Shown: positions 1 to 10,429 of the stretch, piece by piece | Layout: each line of letters begins with the position of its first letter | Numbering within the stretch: position 1 is the first letter of the stretch | Assembly (NCBI GenBank): GCA_028342535.1 | Contig: JAOLWQ010000001.1 | Span: 248,001 to 312,000, forward strand | DNA length: 64,000 nt | Origin: Methylophilaceae bacterium | GTDB taxonomy: Bacteria > Pseudomonadota > Gammaproteobacteria > Burkholderiales > Methylophilaceae | Reading direction: 5' to 3' | The notes under the pieces: model-generated | Told to the model about the DNA's origin: nothing | Database searches by the model: none | The model's input: the letters and a program-made list of their open reading frames with translations, nothing else | Position numbers and translations under genes: made by a program

Positions 1-326
1 TTCATTTTTATGACATTAAATAAATTACAAGCAATTTCTTTTTGGTCACTTAAAAGCTCAAATGGGAAATTATATTTAGCTTTAAAGTTTTCATGAGATT
101 TTAAAGTATCTCTAGATATTCCAAAAATCTCCACATTCATTTTTTTAAACTTACTAATATTTTCTGTGAAGTCAATACCTTCATTCGTACAGCCCGGCGT
201 TGAATCTTTTGGATAAAAATAAATAACAACGTATTTGCCAATAAAATTTGATAAGTTAAAGGATAAATTTCCAGTCCCTTCTAGTTCAAAATTCGGTACT
301 TTTTCATTCAGAGTAATATTTTTCAT
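1..326 (-). CDS. bcp: Thioredoxin-dependent peroxiredoxin (Bcp/AhpC-TSA family), 3' end truncated by window edge
   Basis: Reverse-strand translation MKNITLNEKVPNFELEGTGNLSFNLSNFIGKYVVIYFYPKDSTPGCTNEG... contains the peroxiredoxin PKDSTPGCT active-site motif. Confidence 0.9.
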   Translation of the reverse strand, partial: MKNITLNEKVPNFELEGTGNLSFNLSNFIGKYVVIYFYPKDSTPGCTNEGIDFTENISKFKKMNVEIFGISRDTLKSHENFKAKYNFPFELLSDQKEIACNLFNVIKM

Positions 327-348
327 TTTGATAAATTGACCTTTTTTT

Positions 349-987
349 CTATTTAAGTTTAAAAGAAATCGGAACAGTTACGTTAAAAATTTTAGATTCA
401 AGCTCTTTCGGTGGTTTAGGAAAAGGAGAGGCCCTCTTCACCATATTTATTCCTTCATTATCTAAAACTTTAAAACCACTCTTTTCCTTAATTGTAGACT
501 TAATTAGATTACCTTGCCCATCAATTTTTAAATTAAGAATAATCTCTCCTTGCCATCCTCTCATTTTTGCTATTCGAGGATATTTTTTTTGTCTCGCTAT
601 AGCTTTAGTTAATTGAGCACTATAACTTTCAATTGTTTTTTTGATCGTAGAAGAGGTAGGGGCAACATTTTTTTTGACTATAGCTTTTGGTTCTGGAGTT
701 ATAGCTGGAACTTTTGGTTCTGGAGTTATAGCTGGAACTTTTGGTTCTGGAGTTATATTTTTTTTAATTGGTATAGGCTCTATTTTTTTTATAGCCTTTG
801 GTTCTGGTTCTGGTTCTAACTCTGGTTCATTCATTAAAATATCTATATTTAATTCTACTGGCAATGTTGTATCTTTGTAATTTAGTGATGGAATATAAAA
901 TAAAAATGCAGTATGAAGCAATACAGATAAAAGAATTGTTTCAGTTAAAGAAAAGCCTTGTTTATTTTGAAGAGACAAGTTCGGCAA
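349..987 (-). CDS. tonB: TonB family energy transducer protein
   Basis: N-terminal hydrophobic segment, Pro/Glu/Lys-rich spacer, C-terminal YPRIAKMRGWQGEIILNLKIDGQGNL...VPISFKLK typical of TonB C-terminal domain. Confidence 0.85.
   Translation of the reverse strand: MPNLSLQNKQGFSLTETILLSVLLHTAFLFYIPSLNYKDTTLPVELNIDILMNEPELEPEPEPKAIKKIEPIPIKKNITPEPKVPAITPEPKVPAITPEPKAIVKKNVAPTSSTIKKTIESYSAQLTKAIARQKKYPRIAKMRGWQGEIILNLKIDGQGNLIKSTIKEKSGFKVLDNEGINMVKRASPFPKPPKELESKIFNVTVPISFKLK
684..757. repeat. 27-bp in-frame tandem repeat (about 2.7 copies) encoding ITPEPKVPA in the TonB spacer
   Basis: cttttggttctggagttatagctggaa repeated exactly at 684-710 and 711-737, partial third copy at 738-757. Confidence 0.95.
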
Positions 988-1058
988 AGTATATGTTGAG
1001 AGCTAATTAAAAATTATAATTATAGCTTATTTGAAGAAAATAATTAATGAAATCAAGC

Positions 1059-2333
1059 CTATATAAAACTATCCATTAATTGAATATCTACTATTTCACC
1101 TGCTTTAATTGCACCCCTATCCATATTTAGGACTATGAAGCAATTTGCCTTACTCATGGAGCTGAGGATTCCAGATCCCTGTTGCCCTGTAGTTTTCACT
1201 TTCCACACTCCATTTGATTGAAATAATATACCTCTTTGAAATTCTGTTCTACCTGGCCTTTTAAAAATTGATTCTACACATTCTACTTTTAACAAAGGTA
1301 TCGTATCATCAATTTTTAATCCCATACGATTCTTGAGTGCATTCTGAACAATTTGATAAAAAGTAACCATTGCTGAAACAGGATTCCCCGGCAAACCAAA
1401 AAAGTCAGTTGTATTTATTTTTCCATAAGCCATTGGTCTACCTGGTTTAATCGATAATTTCCAAAATAAAACTTGACCAATTTCTTTTAAAACTTCTTTC
1501 ATATAGTCAGCTTCCCCAACAGATACTCCACCAGTAGTGACAATCACATCGGCTACTTTTGATGCTTTAAGGAGAGTATTTTTTATAATTATTTTACTGT
1601 CAGGGATGAGGCCTAGATCTATACATTCAACATTTAATCTATTGAGCATAGAGTGAATAGTAAAATGATTGCTATTATAAACTTGTCCTGATTTTATTTT
1701 TTCCCCTGCTTTAACAACCTCATCTCCTGTCGAAAAAAATCCTACTTTCAGTTTTTTAAATACTTTTACCTTAGCAAGACCTAAAGAAGCTATTAATCCT
1801 AGTTCTGAAGGGTAAAGTAGCGTTCCTTTACTCAAGACAATATCTCTTTGTTTAATGTCCTCACCACATTTTCTAATATTTGCACCAAATTTTGGCTTTT
1901 CAATAAAAGTTATTTCATTATTTGCATGTTTTACTAATTCAATTGGTATAACGGTATCTACTCCTTTTGGAATTTTACCACCCGTCATGATTTGAATTGC
2001 TTCACCGCTTTTAACCAAATTAGTAGAAGGTTTTCCAGCAAGCACTGTCTCTTTAACTGTTAATTTTTTTTTATTTTTCAATGAGGATATATTGAATCCA
2101 AATCCATCCATTGCTGAGTTATCATAATTTGGAACATTAATAGGGGATACTAAATCAACGGCAAGTACTCGATTCAAAGAATCCATGAGACTTACAGATT
2201 CAGTATCTTTGATTGGTTTTATAAAAGAACTGATTAGTTTTTTTGCTGATTCAATTTGCATTGCATTAGGATCATATTCGGCAAGACAGCCAGGCTCGTT
2301 TGATAAATCTTTAAGTGTAATTTTTTTCGACAT
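1059..2333 (-). CDS. moeA: Molybdopterin molybdenumtransferase MoeA
   Basis: Protein from MSKKITLKD with DNSAMDGFG, TGGVSVGEADY, KPGRPMAYG, GLPGNPVSAMVTF motifs; track start at 2405 lies inside mobB, ATG at 2333 preferred. Confidence 0.93.
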   Translation of the reverse strand: MSKKITLKDLSNEPGCLAEYDPNAMQIESAKKLISSFIKPIKDTESVSLMDSLNRVLAVDLVSPINVPNYDNSAMDGFGFNISSLKNKKKLTVKETVLAGKPSTNLVKSGEAIQIMTGGKIPKGVDTVIPIELVKHANNEITFIEKPKFGANIRKCGEDIKQRDIVLSKGTLLYPSELGLIASLGLAKVKVFKKLKVGFFSTGDEVVKAGEKIKSGQVYNSNHFTIHSMLNRLNVECIDLGLIPDSKIIIKNTLLKASKVADVIVTTGGVSVGEADYMKEVLKEIGQVLFWKLSIKPGRPMAYGKINTTDFFGLPGNPVSAMVTFYQIVQNALKNRMGLKIDDTIPLLKVECVESIFKRPGRTEFQRGILFQSNGVWKVKTTGQQGSGILSSMSKANCFIVLNMDRGAIKAGEIVDIQLMDSFI

Positions 2334-2337
2334 AATA

Positions 2338-2925
2338 CTAGCCATCATAACCCTCAGATGTATCCAAATTACCAATAATAGTTTTATTTTTGCTAGAACT
2401 ATCATGTGTATAAAAGCTATATTGAACTATAAAATCTACTATTGAAGTTATGTCATTTAAATCAAAAGATGGAATTTTTATATCTAATAAAAGATCTGAT
2501 ACGATAGCTATGATATTTGAATCTTTTTCAAATAATAGCTCCTTAGAAATTTCTTTTCTATAAATTTCAATCTTTGGGTAACTCATATTTTTTAATCCTT
2601 CGATTAAAATAATATCAGCCTCAGAACTAATTTGAGCGATTGCTTGCTCTATATTGAATGTATCTTTCACATTTTCTGTAATAAGAGCAGATCGATGGTT
2701 ATTAAAAATTAAGGTTTGATGGGCCCCAGACTCTCTAAGACGAAAACTATCTTTTCCCGGGGTATCAATATCGAACTTATGATGAGCATGTTTTATTACT
2801 GAAATAATTAATCCTTTTTGTATTAATTGAGGGATTAGCTTTTCAATTAAAGTTGTTTTCCCACTTCCACTATTTGCAGCACAAACACCTATTACACAGG
2901 GGGATTTAATTATTTTCTTTTTCAA
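2338..2925 (-). CDS. mobB: Molybdopterin-guanine dinucleotide biosynthesis protein MobB
   Basis: P-loop GVCAANSGSGKTTLIEKLI, VIKHAHHKFDIDTPGKDSFRLRESGA typical of MobB. Confidence 0.92.
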   Translation of the reverse strand: MKKKIIKSPCVIGVCAANSGSGKTTLIEKLIPQLIQKGLIISVIKHAHHKFDIDTPGKDSFRLRESGAHQTLIFNNHRSALITENVKDTFNIEQAIAQISSEADIILIEGLKNMSYPKIEIYRKEISKELLFEKDSNIIAIVSDLLLDIKIPSFDLNDITSIVDFIVQYSFYTHDSSSKNKTIIGNLDTSEGYDG

Positions 2926-3481
2926 TTTTCGCTAACTCGCTAAGGTTGTTAATATTTATAAAAGCCTTTGGATCTGAAAAATTAACTGTTTTATAATTAT
3001 TTTCTTTAATCCACAATTCTACTTTTCTTCCTCCTGCACTAATAAAATCTTCTAAATTTTTCAAAAGAGAGCGATGACACAGCATAAATACAGGCTCTAA
3101 ACGATCAAAAAGACTTGGTAATATTATAGTCGGACCTTTATCTTTAATACAAAAGCTTAACTTTTCCACTAAGTTTATGGGTAAGAATGGGCAGTCATTA
3201 GGACAAAATTGTACCCAGTTTTTTTTTGCGTAAAATAATCCTGCTTGAATTCCTGCAAGGGGACCGGTTTTATTTAGAATAAGGTCATCGAATTGAATAT
3301 TTTTTGGGAATATTTCAACAGAATGGTTTGTGTTAATTGATACATAAGAAACTTGCTCTATCAATCTATCGTATACATGTTCAATTAAGGGTTTATCATG
3401 TAATTCGATAAGAGATTTATTTGTACCCATTCTTTTTGATTCCCCACCTGCCAGAATTACTCCTTCTATTTCAGTATTCAA
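2906..3481 (-). CDS. mobA: Molybdenum cofactor guanylyltransferase MobA
   Basis: GVILAGGESKRMGTNKSLIELHDKPLIEHV nucleotidyltransferase signature. Confidence 0.92.
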   Translation of the reverse strand: MNTEIEGVILAGGESKRMGTNKSLIELHDKPLIEHVYDRLIEQVSYVSINTNHSVEIFPKNIQFDDLILNKTGPLAGIQAGLFYAKKNWVQFCPNDCPFLPINLVEKLSFCIKDKGPTIILPSLFDRLEPVFMLCHRSLLKNLEDFISAGGRKVELWIKENNYKTVNFSDPKAFININNLSELAKIEKENN

Positions 3482-4465
3482 TTAACCACCTGTATGAGAC
3501 ATAAATCTAACAACAGCTGGCTTGCTATCAGAAAGATCAAAGGTATGAGATTCTGGCTTAATTCTCATGCTGTTTATGATAGCCTCTATTATTGGGCCAT
3601 CATCATGTGGGCTAGCTTTAATTAAGGGAAGCAGCTCTACTTTTTCTTCATGCCCAAGACATAAAAACAACTCACCTTTGCAACTTATTCTGACTCGATT
3701 ACAGCTACCACAAAAATTGTGGCTATGAGGTGATATTAAACCAATTTTTGTATTTGAGTCATTAACTTGCCAATATTTGGCAGGCCCTCCAGTAGCAAAG
3801 TTTGATTTTGAAAGTTTATAATGATTTTGTAGCGAATTTAATATGTCATCATTACTAACAGAGGTTTCATTTCTATTAAATTGAGTCCCCCCAAGAGGCA
3901 TTTCTTCAATAAATGAAATATCAAAACCAGAATCAATGGCAAAATCAACCAGGTTAAAAACTTCATGCTCATTTAAATTATTCATCAAAACGACATTCAA
4001 TTTAATTTTTTTAAAACCTATCTTTTTTGCATGCTGAATACCTTCTAACACTTCATTCAATTTTCCAATTCTAGTCATACGCATAAAAGTATCAGGATCT
4101 AAACTATCAAGGCTGATATTAATTCTTTCAACGCCAGAATTTTTAAGCATAGAAGCTTTATGTTTTAATTGGCTACCATTTGTTGTTAATGTTAATTCTT
4201 TTAAATGATTTTCTTTGTCAATTGTTTTAAATAACCAATCTATATTCCTTCTTACTAATGGCTCACCGCCTGTAATTCTAACTTTCTCAACACCTAGACC
4301 ATTGAATATCCTTACCACTCTGGCAATTTCTTCTAATGACATTAGGTCATTCTTAGGTATAAATGTCATTTTCTCAGACATGCAATAAACACATCTAAAG
4401 TCACATCTGTCTGTAACCGAAACTCTTATATAATTTATTTTTCTATTGAACTGATCTATAAGCAT
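3482..4465 (-). CDS. moaA: GTP 3',8-cyclase MoaA (radical SAM)
   Basis: VSVTDRCDFRCVYCMSE radical SAM CxxxCxxC, RITGGEPLVRR, C-terminal CGSCNRVRISCKGELFLCLG. Confidence 0.95.
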   Translation of the reverse strand: MLIDQFNRKINYIRVSVTDRCDFRCVYCMSEKMTFIPKNDLMSLEEIARVVRIFNGLGVEKVRITGGEPLVRRNIDWLFKTIDKENHLKELTLTTNGSQLKHKASMLKNSGVERINISLDSLDPDTFMRMTRIGKLNEVLEGIQHAKKIGFKKIKLNVVLMNNLNEHEVFNLVDFAIDSGFDISFIEEMPLGGTQFNRNETSVSNDDILNSLQNHYKLSKSNFATGGPAKYWQVNDSNTKIGLISPHSHNFCGSCNRVRISCKGELFLCLGHEEKVELLPLIKASPHDDGPIIEAIINSMRIKPESHTFDLSDSKPAVVRFMSHTGG

Positions 4466-4631
4466 AATGGTCCTATAATAACTTTAATGCATTATTTAAA
4501 CTCTTCGGGCTTTTATTACTTTATAATTTTAGCTTAAAAGAGGGTTAACAATCTCAATGAGATGACTTATTAATCTTAAAGTATAATGGCTTTAAACTAA
4601 ATAGAGAGAAAAAAGAGAAGAAAATTTTAAA

Positions 4632-5105
4632 ATGACTTTATCTACTTCACAATTAGAACAAATACAGGTACATATTGAAAAATATCTAAATGTTCCAGGC
4701 GCATTACTCCCTTTAATGCATTCTATTCAAGACGATCTTGGATTCGTTCCAGAAGAATCCTATAAGCCGATTTCAAAAGCTTATAATTTATCGGTAGCTG
4801 AAATTCATGGTTTTGTTACTTTTTATCATCATTTTAGAACACACTTACCAGGAAAAAATATTCTACAAATTTGTCGCGCTGAATCTTGCCAGGCTATGGG
4901 ATCGGAAAATATTGAAAATTATTGCCAAGAAAAATTGGGAATTGACTACCACCAAACAACCAAAGACAATTCAATTACTCTAGAACCAGTTTATTGTTTA
5001 GGAAATTGTGCCTGCTCACCTGCAATTATGATCAATGAAGACGTAGTTGGGCGAGTAACTCCAGAAAAAATTGATCAAATCATTAAGGAAGCTAGAGAAA
5101 GCTAA
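4632..5105 (+). CDS. fdsG: NAD-dependent formate dehydrogenase gamma subunit (NuoE-like)
   Basis: NuoE-type 2Fe-2S protein ([11 protein letters not shown] ... [13 protein letters not shown]) heading an fdsGBA operon. Confidence 0.9.
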   Translation: MTLSTSQLEQIQVHIEKYLNVPGALLPLMHSIQDDLGFVPEESYKPISKAYNLSVAEIHGFVTFYHHFRTHLPGKNILQICRAESCQAMGSENIENYCQEKLGIDYHQTTKDNSITLEPVYCLGNCACSPAIMINEDVVGRVTPEKIDQIIKEARES

Positions 5106-6652
5106 TGTCATATAAAATTTTTATTCCCAGAGATTCAAGTTCAATATCATTAGGTGCCGATAAGGTTTACCAAGAAATATTAAATGAAGCTAAGAAAAGA
5201 AATATTGATATTAATATTGTTCGTAATGGCTCTCGAGGTTTGTTTTGGCTTGAGCCAATGATTGAGGTAGAGACTTCTAAAGGAAGGGTAGCATATGGTC
5301 CAGTATCTATTTCTGATATTACCTCACTATTTGAAATTGAGTTTTTCTTAGGGAATACCCATCCATTATGCTTAGGAATTACAGAGGATATAAAGTGGTT
5401 GAAAAATCAAGAAAGATTAACTTATGCGCGTGTTGGTATAACAGACCCTATTAGCATTGACGACTATGAGAGACTAGATGGATTTAAGGGTCTTAAAAAT
5501 TCTCTTAAGTTAACACAAGAGAATATTGTTAAAGAAATTGCTGATTCTGGTTTACGAGGCAGAGGGGGTGCAGCATTTCCAACTGGCATAAAATGGAAAA
5601 CAGTTTTAGATGCTCCATCGGAAAAGAAATACATTGTTTGTAATGCAGATGAAGGCGATTCCGGAACTTTTTCTGATCGAATGATAATGGAAAATGACCC
5701 TTTTGTTTTAATTGAGGGGATGATTATTGCAGGGTTAGCTGTCGGAGCAGATCAAGGCTATATATATTTACGTTCCGAATATCCTCATGCTCTAAAGATT
5801 TTAAATGAAGCAATTGCTAAAGCCCTAGAAAAAAATTATTTAGGTGAAAATATTCTTGGGTCAGACTTTTCATTTAATCTAGAAGTGACTCGCGCTGCTG
5901 GAGCTTATATTTGTGGAGAGGAAACTTCTTTACTTGAGAGTCTTGAAGGGAAAAGAGGAATGGTAAGGTATAAGCCACCATTGCCAGCTATTGAAGGTCT
6001 TTATGGAAAGCCCACTGTAGTTAATAATGTTATCTCTCTAGCAACAGTTCCAATCATTATGGATAAGGGGGCTTCTTTTTATGCCGATTATGGAATGGGC
6101 CGCTCTAAAGGTACCCTTCCTATTCAATTAGCTGGTAATTTGAAACAGACAGGATTAATAGAAAAAGCTTTCGGTATTTCACTACGAGAACTTTTATATG
6201 ACTTTGGAGGTGGATCTGCAACTGGAAAACCAATCAAAGCTGTCCAAGTTGGAGGACCTTTAGGTTCATTTTTACCTGAGGAACAATTCGATACCCCATT
6301 AGATTATGAAAAATTTAGTGAAATAAAAGCTGTTGTTGGCCATGGCGGTATAGTTGCATTTGACGATACAGTTGATATGTCCAAAATGGCAAGATACTCT
6401 TTTGAATTTTGTGCAATTGAATCATGTGGAAAGTGCACGCCATGTAGAATTGGGTCAACTCGAGGAATGGAAGTTATTGATAAAATTAAAGAAGGTGTAG
6501 ATCAAGAGAAAAATGTCTCTTTATTAAGAGATCTTGGAGATACTATGGTAAATGGCTCATTATGCGCAATGGGAGGGATGACACCTTTTCCAGTTTTAAG
6601 TGCTCTTAATTATTTTCCTGGAGATTTTGGACTTGAAAAAACAGAAACTTAA
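5105..6652 (+). CDS. fdsB: NAD-dependent formate dehydrogenase beta subunit (NuoF-like)
   Basis: GLRGRGGAAFPTGIKW, CNADEGDSGTFSDR, GAYICGEETSLLESLEG, ESCGKCTPCRIG; NuoF family. Confidence 0.93.
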   Translation: MSYKIFIPRDSSSISLGADKVYQEILNEAKKRNIDINIVRNGSRGLFWLEPMIEVETSKGRVAYGPVSISDITSLFEIEFFLGNTHPLCLGITEDIKWLKNQERLTYARVGITDPISIDDYERLDGFKGLKNSLKLTQENIVKEIADSGLRGRGGAAFPTGIKWKTVLDAPSEKKYIVCNADEGDSGTFSDRMIMENDPFVLIEGMIIAGLAVGADQGYIYLRSEYPHALKILNEAIAKALEKNYLGENILGSDFSFNLEVTRAAGAYICGEETSLLESLEGKRGMVRYKPPLPAIEGLYGKPTVVNNVISLATVPIIMDKGASFYADYGMGRSKGTLPIQLAGNLKQTGLIEKAFGISLRELLYDFGGGSATGKPIKAVQVGGPLGSFLPEEQFDTPLDYEKFSEIKAVVGHGGIVAFDDTVDMSKMARYSFEFCAIESCGKCTPCRIGSTRGMEVIDKIKEGVDQEKNVSLLRDLGDTMVNGSLCAMGGMTPFPVLSALNYFPGDFGLEKTET

Positions 6653-6753
6653 GCATAAACTTATAACTTAACTTAATAAAATTAATAACTTAATGGAATG
6701 TTAGATGATTGGGGCAAAATCCCAATTAAAATTACTGCCAAAAGCACAAAATT

Positions 6754-9597
6754 ATGGATGATACAAAAGATTTCGGAACACCGAAAAAAACATCAGAAAA
6801 GCTCGTCGATTTAAACATTGATGGCATAAATATATCTGTTCCTGAAGGGACATCAATCATGCGCGCAGCTTCAGAAGCCGGTGTATCAGTTCCGAAATTG
6901 TGTGCCACAGATAGTTTAGATCCTTTTGGCTCATGTCGATTATGTCTCGTAGAAATAGAAGGCAAGCGAGGCTATCCAGCATCTTGTACTACTCCAGTAG
7001 AACAAGATTTAAAAGTACATACCCAAACACCAAAATTAGCTGATATTAGAAAGGGTGTGATGGAGTTATATATCTCTGATCACCCATTAGACTGTTTAAC
7101 CTGTGCCACAAATGGTGACTGCGAACTTCAAGACATGGCTGGAGCAGTTGGCTTAAGAGATGTTCGCTATGGCTATGAGGGCGAGAATCATCTGGAATCG
7201 GAAAAAGATGAATCTAACCCATATTTCACCTTTGACCCATCAAAATGTATCGTATGCTCAAGGTGTGTAAGAGCATGTGAAGAGGTTCAGGGAACATATG
7301 CTTTAACCATTGATGGAAGAGGATTTGAATCAAAAGTTTCTGCTGGAAATAAAGATTTTATGGATTCAGAATGTGTCTCTTGCGGAGCTTGTGTCCAAGC
7401 CTGCCCCACAGCAACCCTAGTAGAAAAAAGCATTATTGATCATGGACAGCCAGAAAGATCAGTAACAACAACTTGCGCATATTGTGGAGTTGGTTGCTCT
7501 TTTAATGCTGAGATGCAAGGCGAAGAAGTGGTTAGGATGACACCAAATAAGGATGGTGGAGCTAACCATGGACATTCTTGTGTAAAAGGTCGATTTGCTT
7601 GGGGATATACAACTCATAAAGATCGTATAACAACTCCGATGATTAGGAAAAGCATTAAAGACCCGTGGAAAAAAGTTTCTATGGAAGAGGCAATTAATTA
7701 TGCAGCGTCAGAAATTAAAAGAATACAAAAAAAATATGGATTTGATTCAGTAGGCGCAATTTCATCATCAAGATGCACTAATGAAGAAACTTATTTAATG
7801 CAAAAAATTGTCAGAGCAGCATACGGAAACAATAATATTGATACCTGCGCAAGAGTTTGTCACTCCCCAACAGGTTATGGATTAAAGTCTACAATAGGTG
7901 AGTCTTCTGGTACACAAAATTTTGATTCAGTTATGAAGTCAGATGTCATCATGGTAATTGGAGCAAACCCGACAGATGGCCATCCAGTATTTGCTTCACA
8001 AATGAAAAGAAGATTAAGAGAGGGCGCTAAATTAATTATTGTTGACCCAAGAGAGATAGATTTAGTTAAAAACACCCCACATGTAAAAGCAGACTTCCAT
8101 CTAAAGCTAAAGCCAGGAACTAATGTAGCAACGATAAACTCATTGGCACACGTTGTTGTTAAAGAGGGACTGCTAGATGAAGATTTTATTAAAAATAGAT
8201 GTGAATCGGAAGCGTTTAATTTTTGGAAGGATTTCATCTCAAAAGATGAAAACTCCCCTGAATTTTTAGAGTCAGAAACAGGTATTCCTGCTGATTTAGT
8301 TAGGAAAGCTGCTAGATTATTTGCACAAAAAGGTAACAGTGCAATTTATTACGGACTAGGTGTGACTGAGCATAGCCAGGGATCAACAATGGTTATGGGA
8401 ATAGCTAACCTTACAATGGCTACTGGTAATATTGGAAGGGAAGGTGTTGGTATTAATCCATTAAGAGGCCAAAATAATGTTCAAGGCGCATGTGATATGG
8501 GTTCGTTTCCACATGAATTTCCTGGATACAGACATGTATCAGATTTAGCAACAAGAAATTTATTTGAAAGCTCATGGAATACTAAATTATATGATGAGCC
8601 AGGATTAAGAATTCCGAATATGTTAGATGGTGCCATATCCGGTAAATTTAAATCAGTTTATTGCGAAGGTGAAGACATTGCACAGTCTGATCCAGATACT
8701 CAGCATGTAACACATGCTCTAGAGTCTATGGAATGTGTAATCGTACAAGATTTATTTTTAAACGAAACAGCTATGTATGCTCATGTATTTTTGCCGGGAT
8801 CATCATTTTTAGAAAAAAATGGTACCTTCACAAATGCTGAAAGAAGAATTTCTAGAGTTAGAAAAGTGATGTCACCGAAAAATGGTTATGAAGATTGGGA
8901 AATAACTCAAATGCTTTCAAATGCCTTAGGGTACCCAATGAATTATAAACATGCTAGTGAAATTATGGATGAAATTGCAGAATTAACTCCACAATTCCAA
9001 GGCGTTAGTTTTGATAAGTTAGATAAATTAGGAAGTATTCAGTGGCCTTGCAACGAACAACATAGCGAAGGTACACCTACAATGCATGTTGATGAATTTG
9101 TTCGAGGAAAAGGAAAATTCTTTATTACAGAATATATTCCTACCACTGAAAAAGTTAATAATAAATTTCCTCTTATTTTAACAACAGGTCGTATATTAGC
9201 TCATTATAATGTTGGAGCTCAGACAAGAAGGACAAATAATATAAAGTGGCATGATGAAGATTTGATTGAAATTCACCCTCATGATGCTGAAGATCGAGGA
9301 ATAAATGAACAAGATTGGGTTGGTATTAATAGTCGTGCAGGCGATACGGTTTTAAGAGCAAAAATAACTGATCGCGTTCAGCCTGGCGTTGTGTATACAA
9401 CTTTTCATCATCCAGTATCAGGTGCAAATGTAATAACAACTGATAATTCAGATTGGGCAACAAATTGCCCAGAATTTAAAGTTACAGCCGTTCAGGTAAC
9501 AAAAGTTACACAACCTTCGGATTGGCAAGAAAATTATCAAAAATTTAGTGAGAAACAAATCGATCTTGTAAAAAAGAATGAGGAAAAGGTTAATTAG
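6754..9597 (+). CDS. fdsA: Formate dehydrogenase alpha subunit (molybdopterin, Cys-type)
   Basis: N-terminal 2Fe-2S/4Fe-4S domains, TTCAYCGVGCSFNAE, catalytic Cys region DTCARVCHSPTGYGL, C-terminal MopB domain. Confidence 0.95.
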   Translation: MDDTKDFGTPKKTSEKLVDLNIDGINISVPEGTSIMRAASEAGVSVPKLCATDSLDPFGSCRLCLVEIEGKRGYPASCTTPVEQDLKVHTQTPKLADIRKGVMELYISDHPLDCLTCATNGDCELQDMAGAVGLRDVRYGYEGENHLESEKDESNPYFTFDPSKCIVCSRCVRACEEVQGTYALTIDGRGFESKVSAGNKDFMDSECVSCGACVQACPTATLVEKSIIDHGQPERSVTTTCAYCGVGCSFNAEMQGEEVVRMTPNKDGGANHGHSCVKGRFAWGYTTHKDRITTPMIRKSIKDPWKKVSMEEAINYAASEIKRIQKKYGFDSVGAISSSRCTNEETYLMQKIVRAAYGNNNIDTCARVCHSPTGYGLKSTIGESSGTQNFDSVMKSDVIMVIGANPTDGHPVFASQMKRRLREGAKLIIVDPREIDLVKNTPHVKADFHLKLKPGTNVATINSLAHVVVKEGLLDEDFIKNRCESEAFNFWKDFISKDENSPEFLESETGIPADLVRKAARLFAQKGNSAIYYGLGVTEHSQGSTMVMGIANLTMATGNIGREGVGINPLRGQNNVQGACDMGSFPHEFPGYRHVSDLATRNLFESSWNTKLYDEPGLRIPNMLDGAISGKFKSVYCEGEDIAQSDPDTQHVTHALESMECVIVQDLFLNETAMYAHVFLPGSSFLEKNGTFTNAERRISRVRKVMSPKNGYEDWEITQMLSNALGYPMNYKHASEIMDEIAELTPQFQGVSFDKLDKLGSIQWPCNEQHSEGTPTMHVDEFVRGKGKFFITEYIPTTEKVNNKFPLILTTGRILAHYNVGAQTRRTNNIKWHDEDLIEIHPHDAEDRGINEQDWVGINSRAGDTVLRAKITDRVQPGVVYTTFHHPVSGANVITTDNSDWATNCPEFKVTAVQVTKVTQPSDWQENYQKFSEKQIDLVKKNEEKVN

Positions 9598-9604
9598 AAT
9601 CTAA

Positions 9605-10420
9605 GTGACTCGATCTAAATTTATTCAAACAAAAAAAACTGTAACACTTGCAAAAGCCCATAAAAGTTCATCTATAAAAGATGAAGTCCAAGAAAATATA
9701 GCAGAAGAAACCCCAATTGCTCTAATTTATAATGGAATATCTCATGTTGTAATGATGGGTTCACCATCTGATTTAAAAGATTTTGCAGTAGGATTTTCTG
9801 TTACAGAAGGAATTGTAAATAATATATCTGATATATATTCAATTGAAATAAACTGCAAAGATGAGGGTATTGAGTTAAATGTTGAAATTTCTTCTGAATG
9901 CTTTGCAAAGCTAAAAGAGGTTAGAAGAAATTTAATTGGCAGAACTGGGTGTGGACTTTGTGGAGCAGAGAGCTTATCTCAGGCAATGAGAATGCCTAAA
10001 GTAGAAATTTCTAATCCACATTTTCATTCTAAGCATATTCTTAAAGCACTAAAAAACTTCTCTAATAATCAAACATTACAAAAAAAGACTGGTGCAACTC
10101 ATGCATCAGCTATATTCTCAGCAACAGGAGAGTTAAAGATAATTCGTGAGGATGTTGGACGACATATAGCTTTGGATAAATTAATAGGAGCTAGCCTTAA
10201 AAATAAAATTGACGAAAGTGATTTTGTTGTTACATCTAGTAGAGCCAGTTATGAGATGGTTCAAAAAATTGCATACTTTAATTTAAAACTTTTAGTCGCA
10301 ATTTCTGCACCAACTGGTCTAGCGATTAGGATGGCAGATAATCTTGATATTACTTTGATTGGATTTGCTAGAGAAGCAAGGTATACAATATATAGTCACA
10401 ACCAAAGAATTATAGAGTAA
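9605..10420 (+). CDS. fdhD: Formate dehydrogenase accessory sulfurtransferase FdhD (FdsC)
   Basis: RTGCGLCGAESL and REDVGRHIALDKLIG motifs; GTG start just after fdsA. Confidence 0.93.
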   Translation: MTRSKFIQTKKTVTLAKAHKSSSIKDEVQENIAEETPIALIYNGISHVVMMGSPSDLKDFAVGFSVTEGIVNNISDIYSIEINCKDEGIELNVEISSECFAKLKEVRRNLIGRTGCGLCGAESLSQAMRMPKVEISNPHFHSKHILKALKNFSNNQTLQKKTGATHASAIFSATGELKIIREDVGRHIALDKLIGASLKNKIDESDFVVTSSRASYEMVQKIAYFNLKLLVAISAPTGLAIRMADNLDITLIGFAREARYTIYSHNQRIIE

Positions 10421-10429
10421 AATTCCACA

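Noticed and set aside
684-757. Tandem repeat as a possible CRISPR-like array
   Set aside because: No spacers, in-frame coding repeat of TonB, no cas genes in the window.
613-1010. Plus-strand ORFs 613-819, 641-880, 798-1010
   Set aside because: Antisense to tonB; low-complexity products (FWFWSYSWN repeats) are mirror images of the 27-bp coding repeat.
6732-6965. Minus-strand ORF antisense to fdsA start
   Set aside because: Well-supported fdsA on the other strand; no recognisable product.
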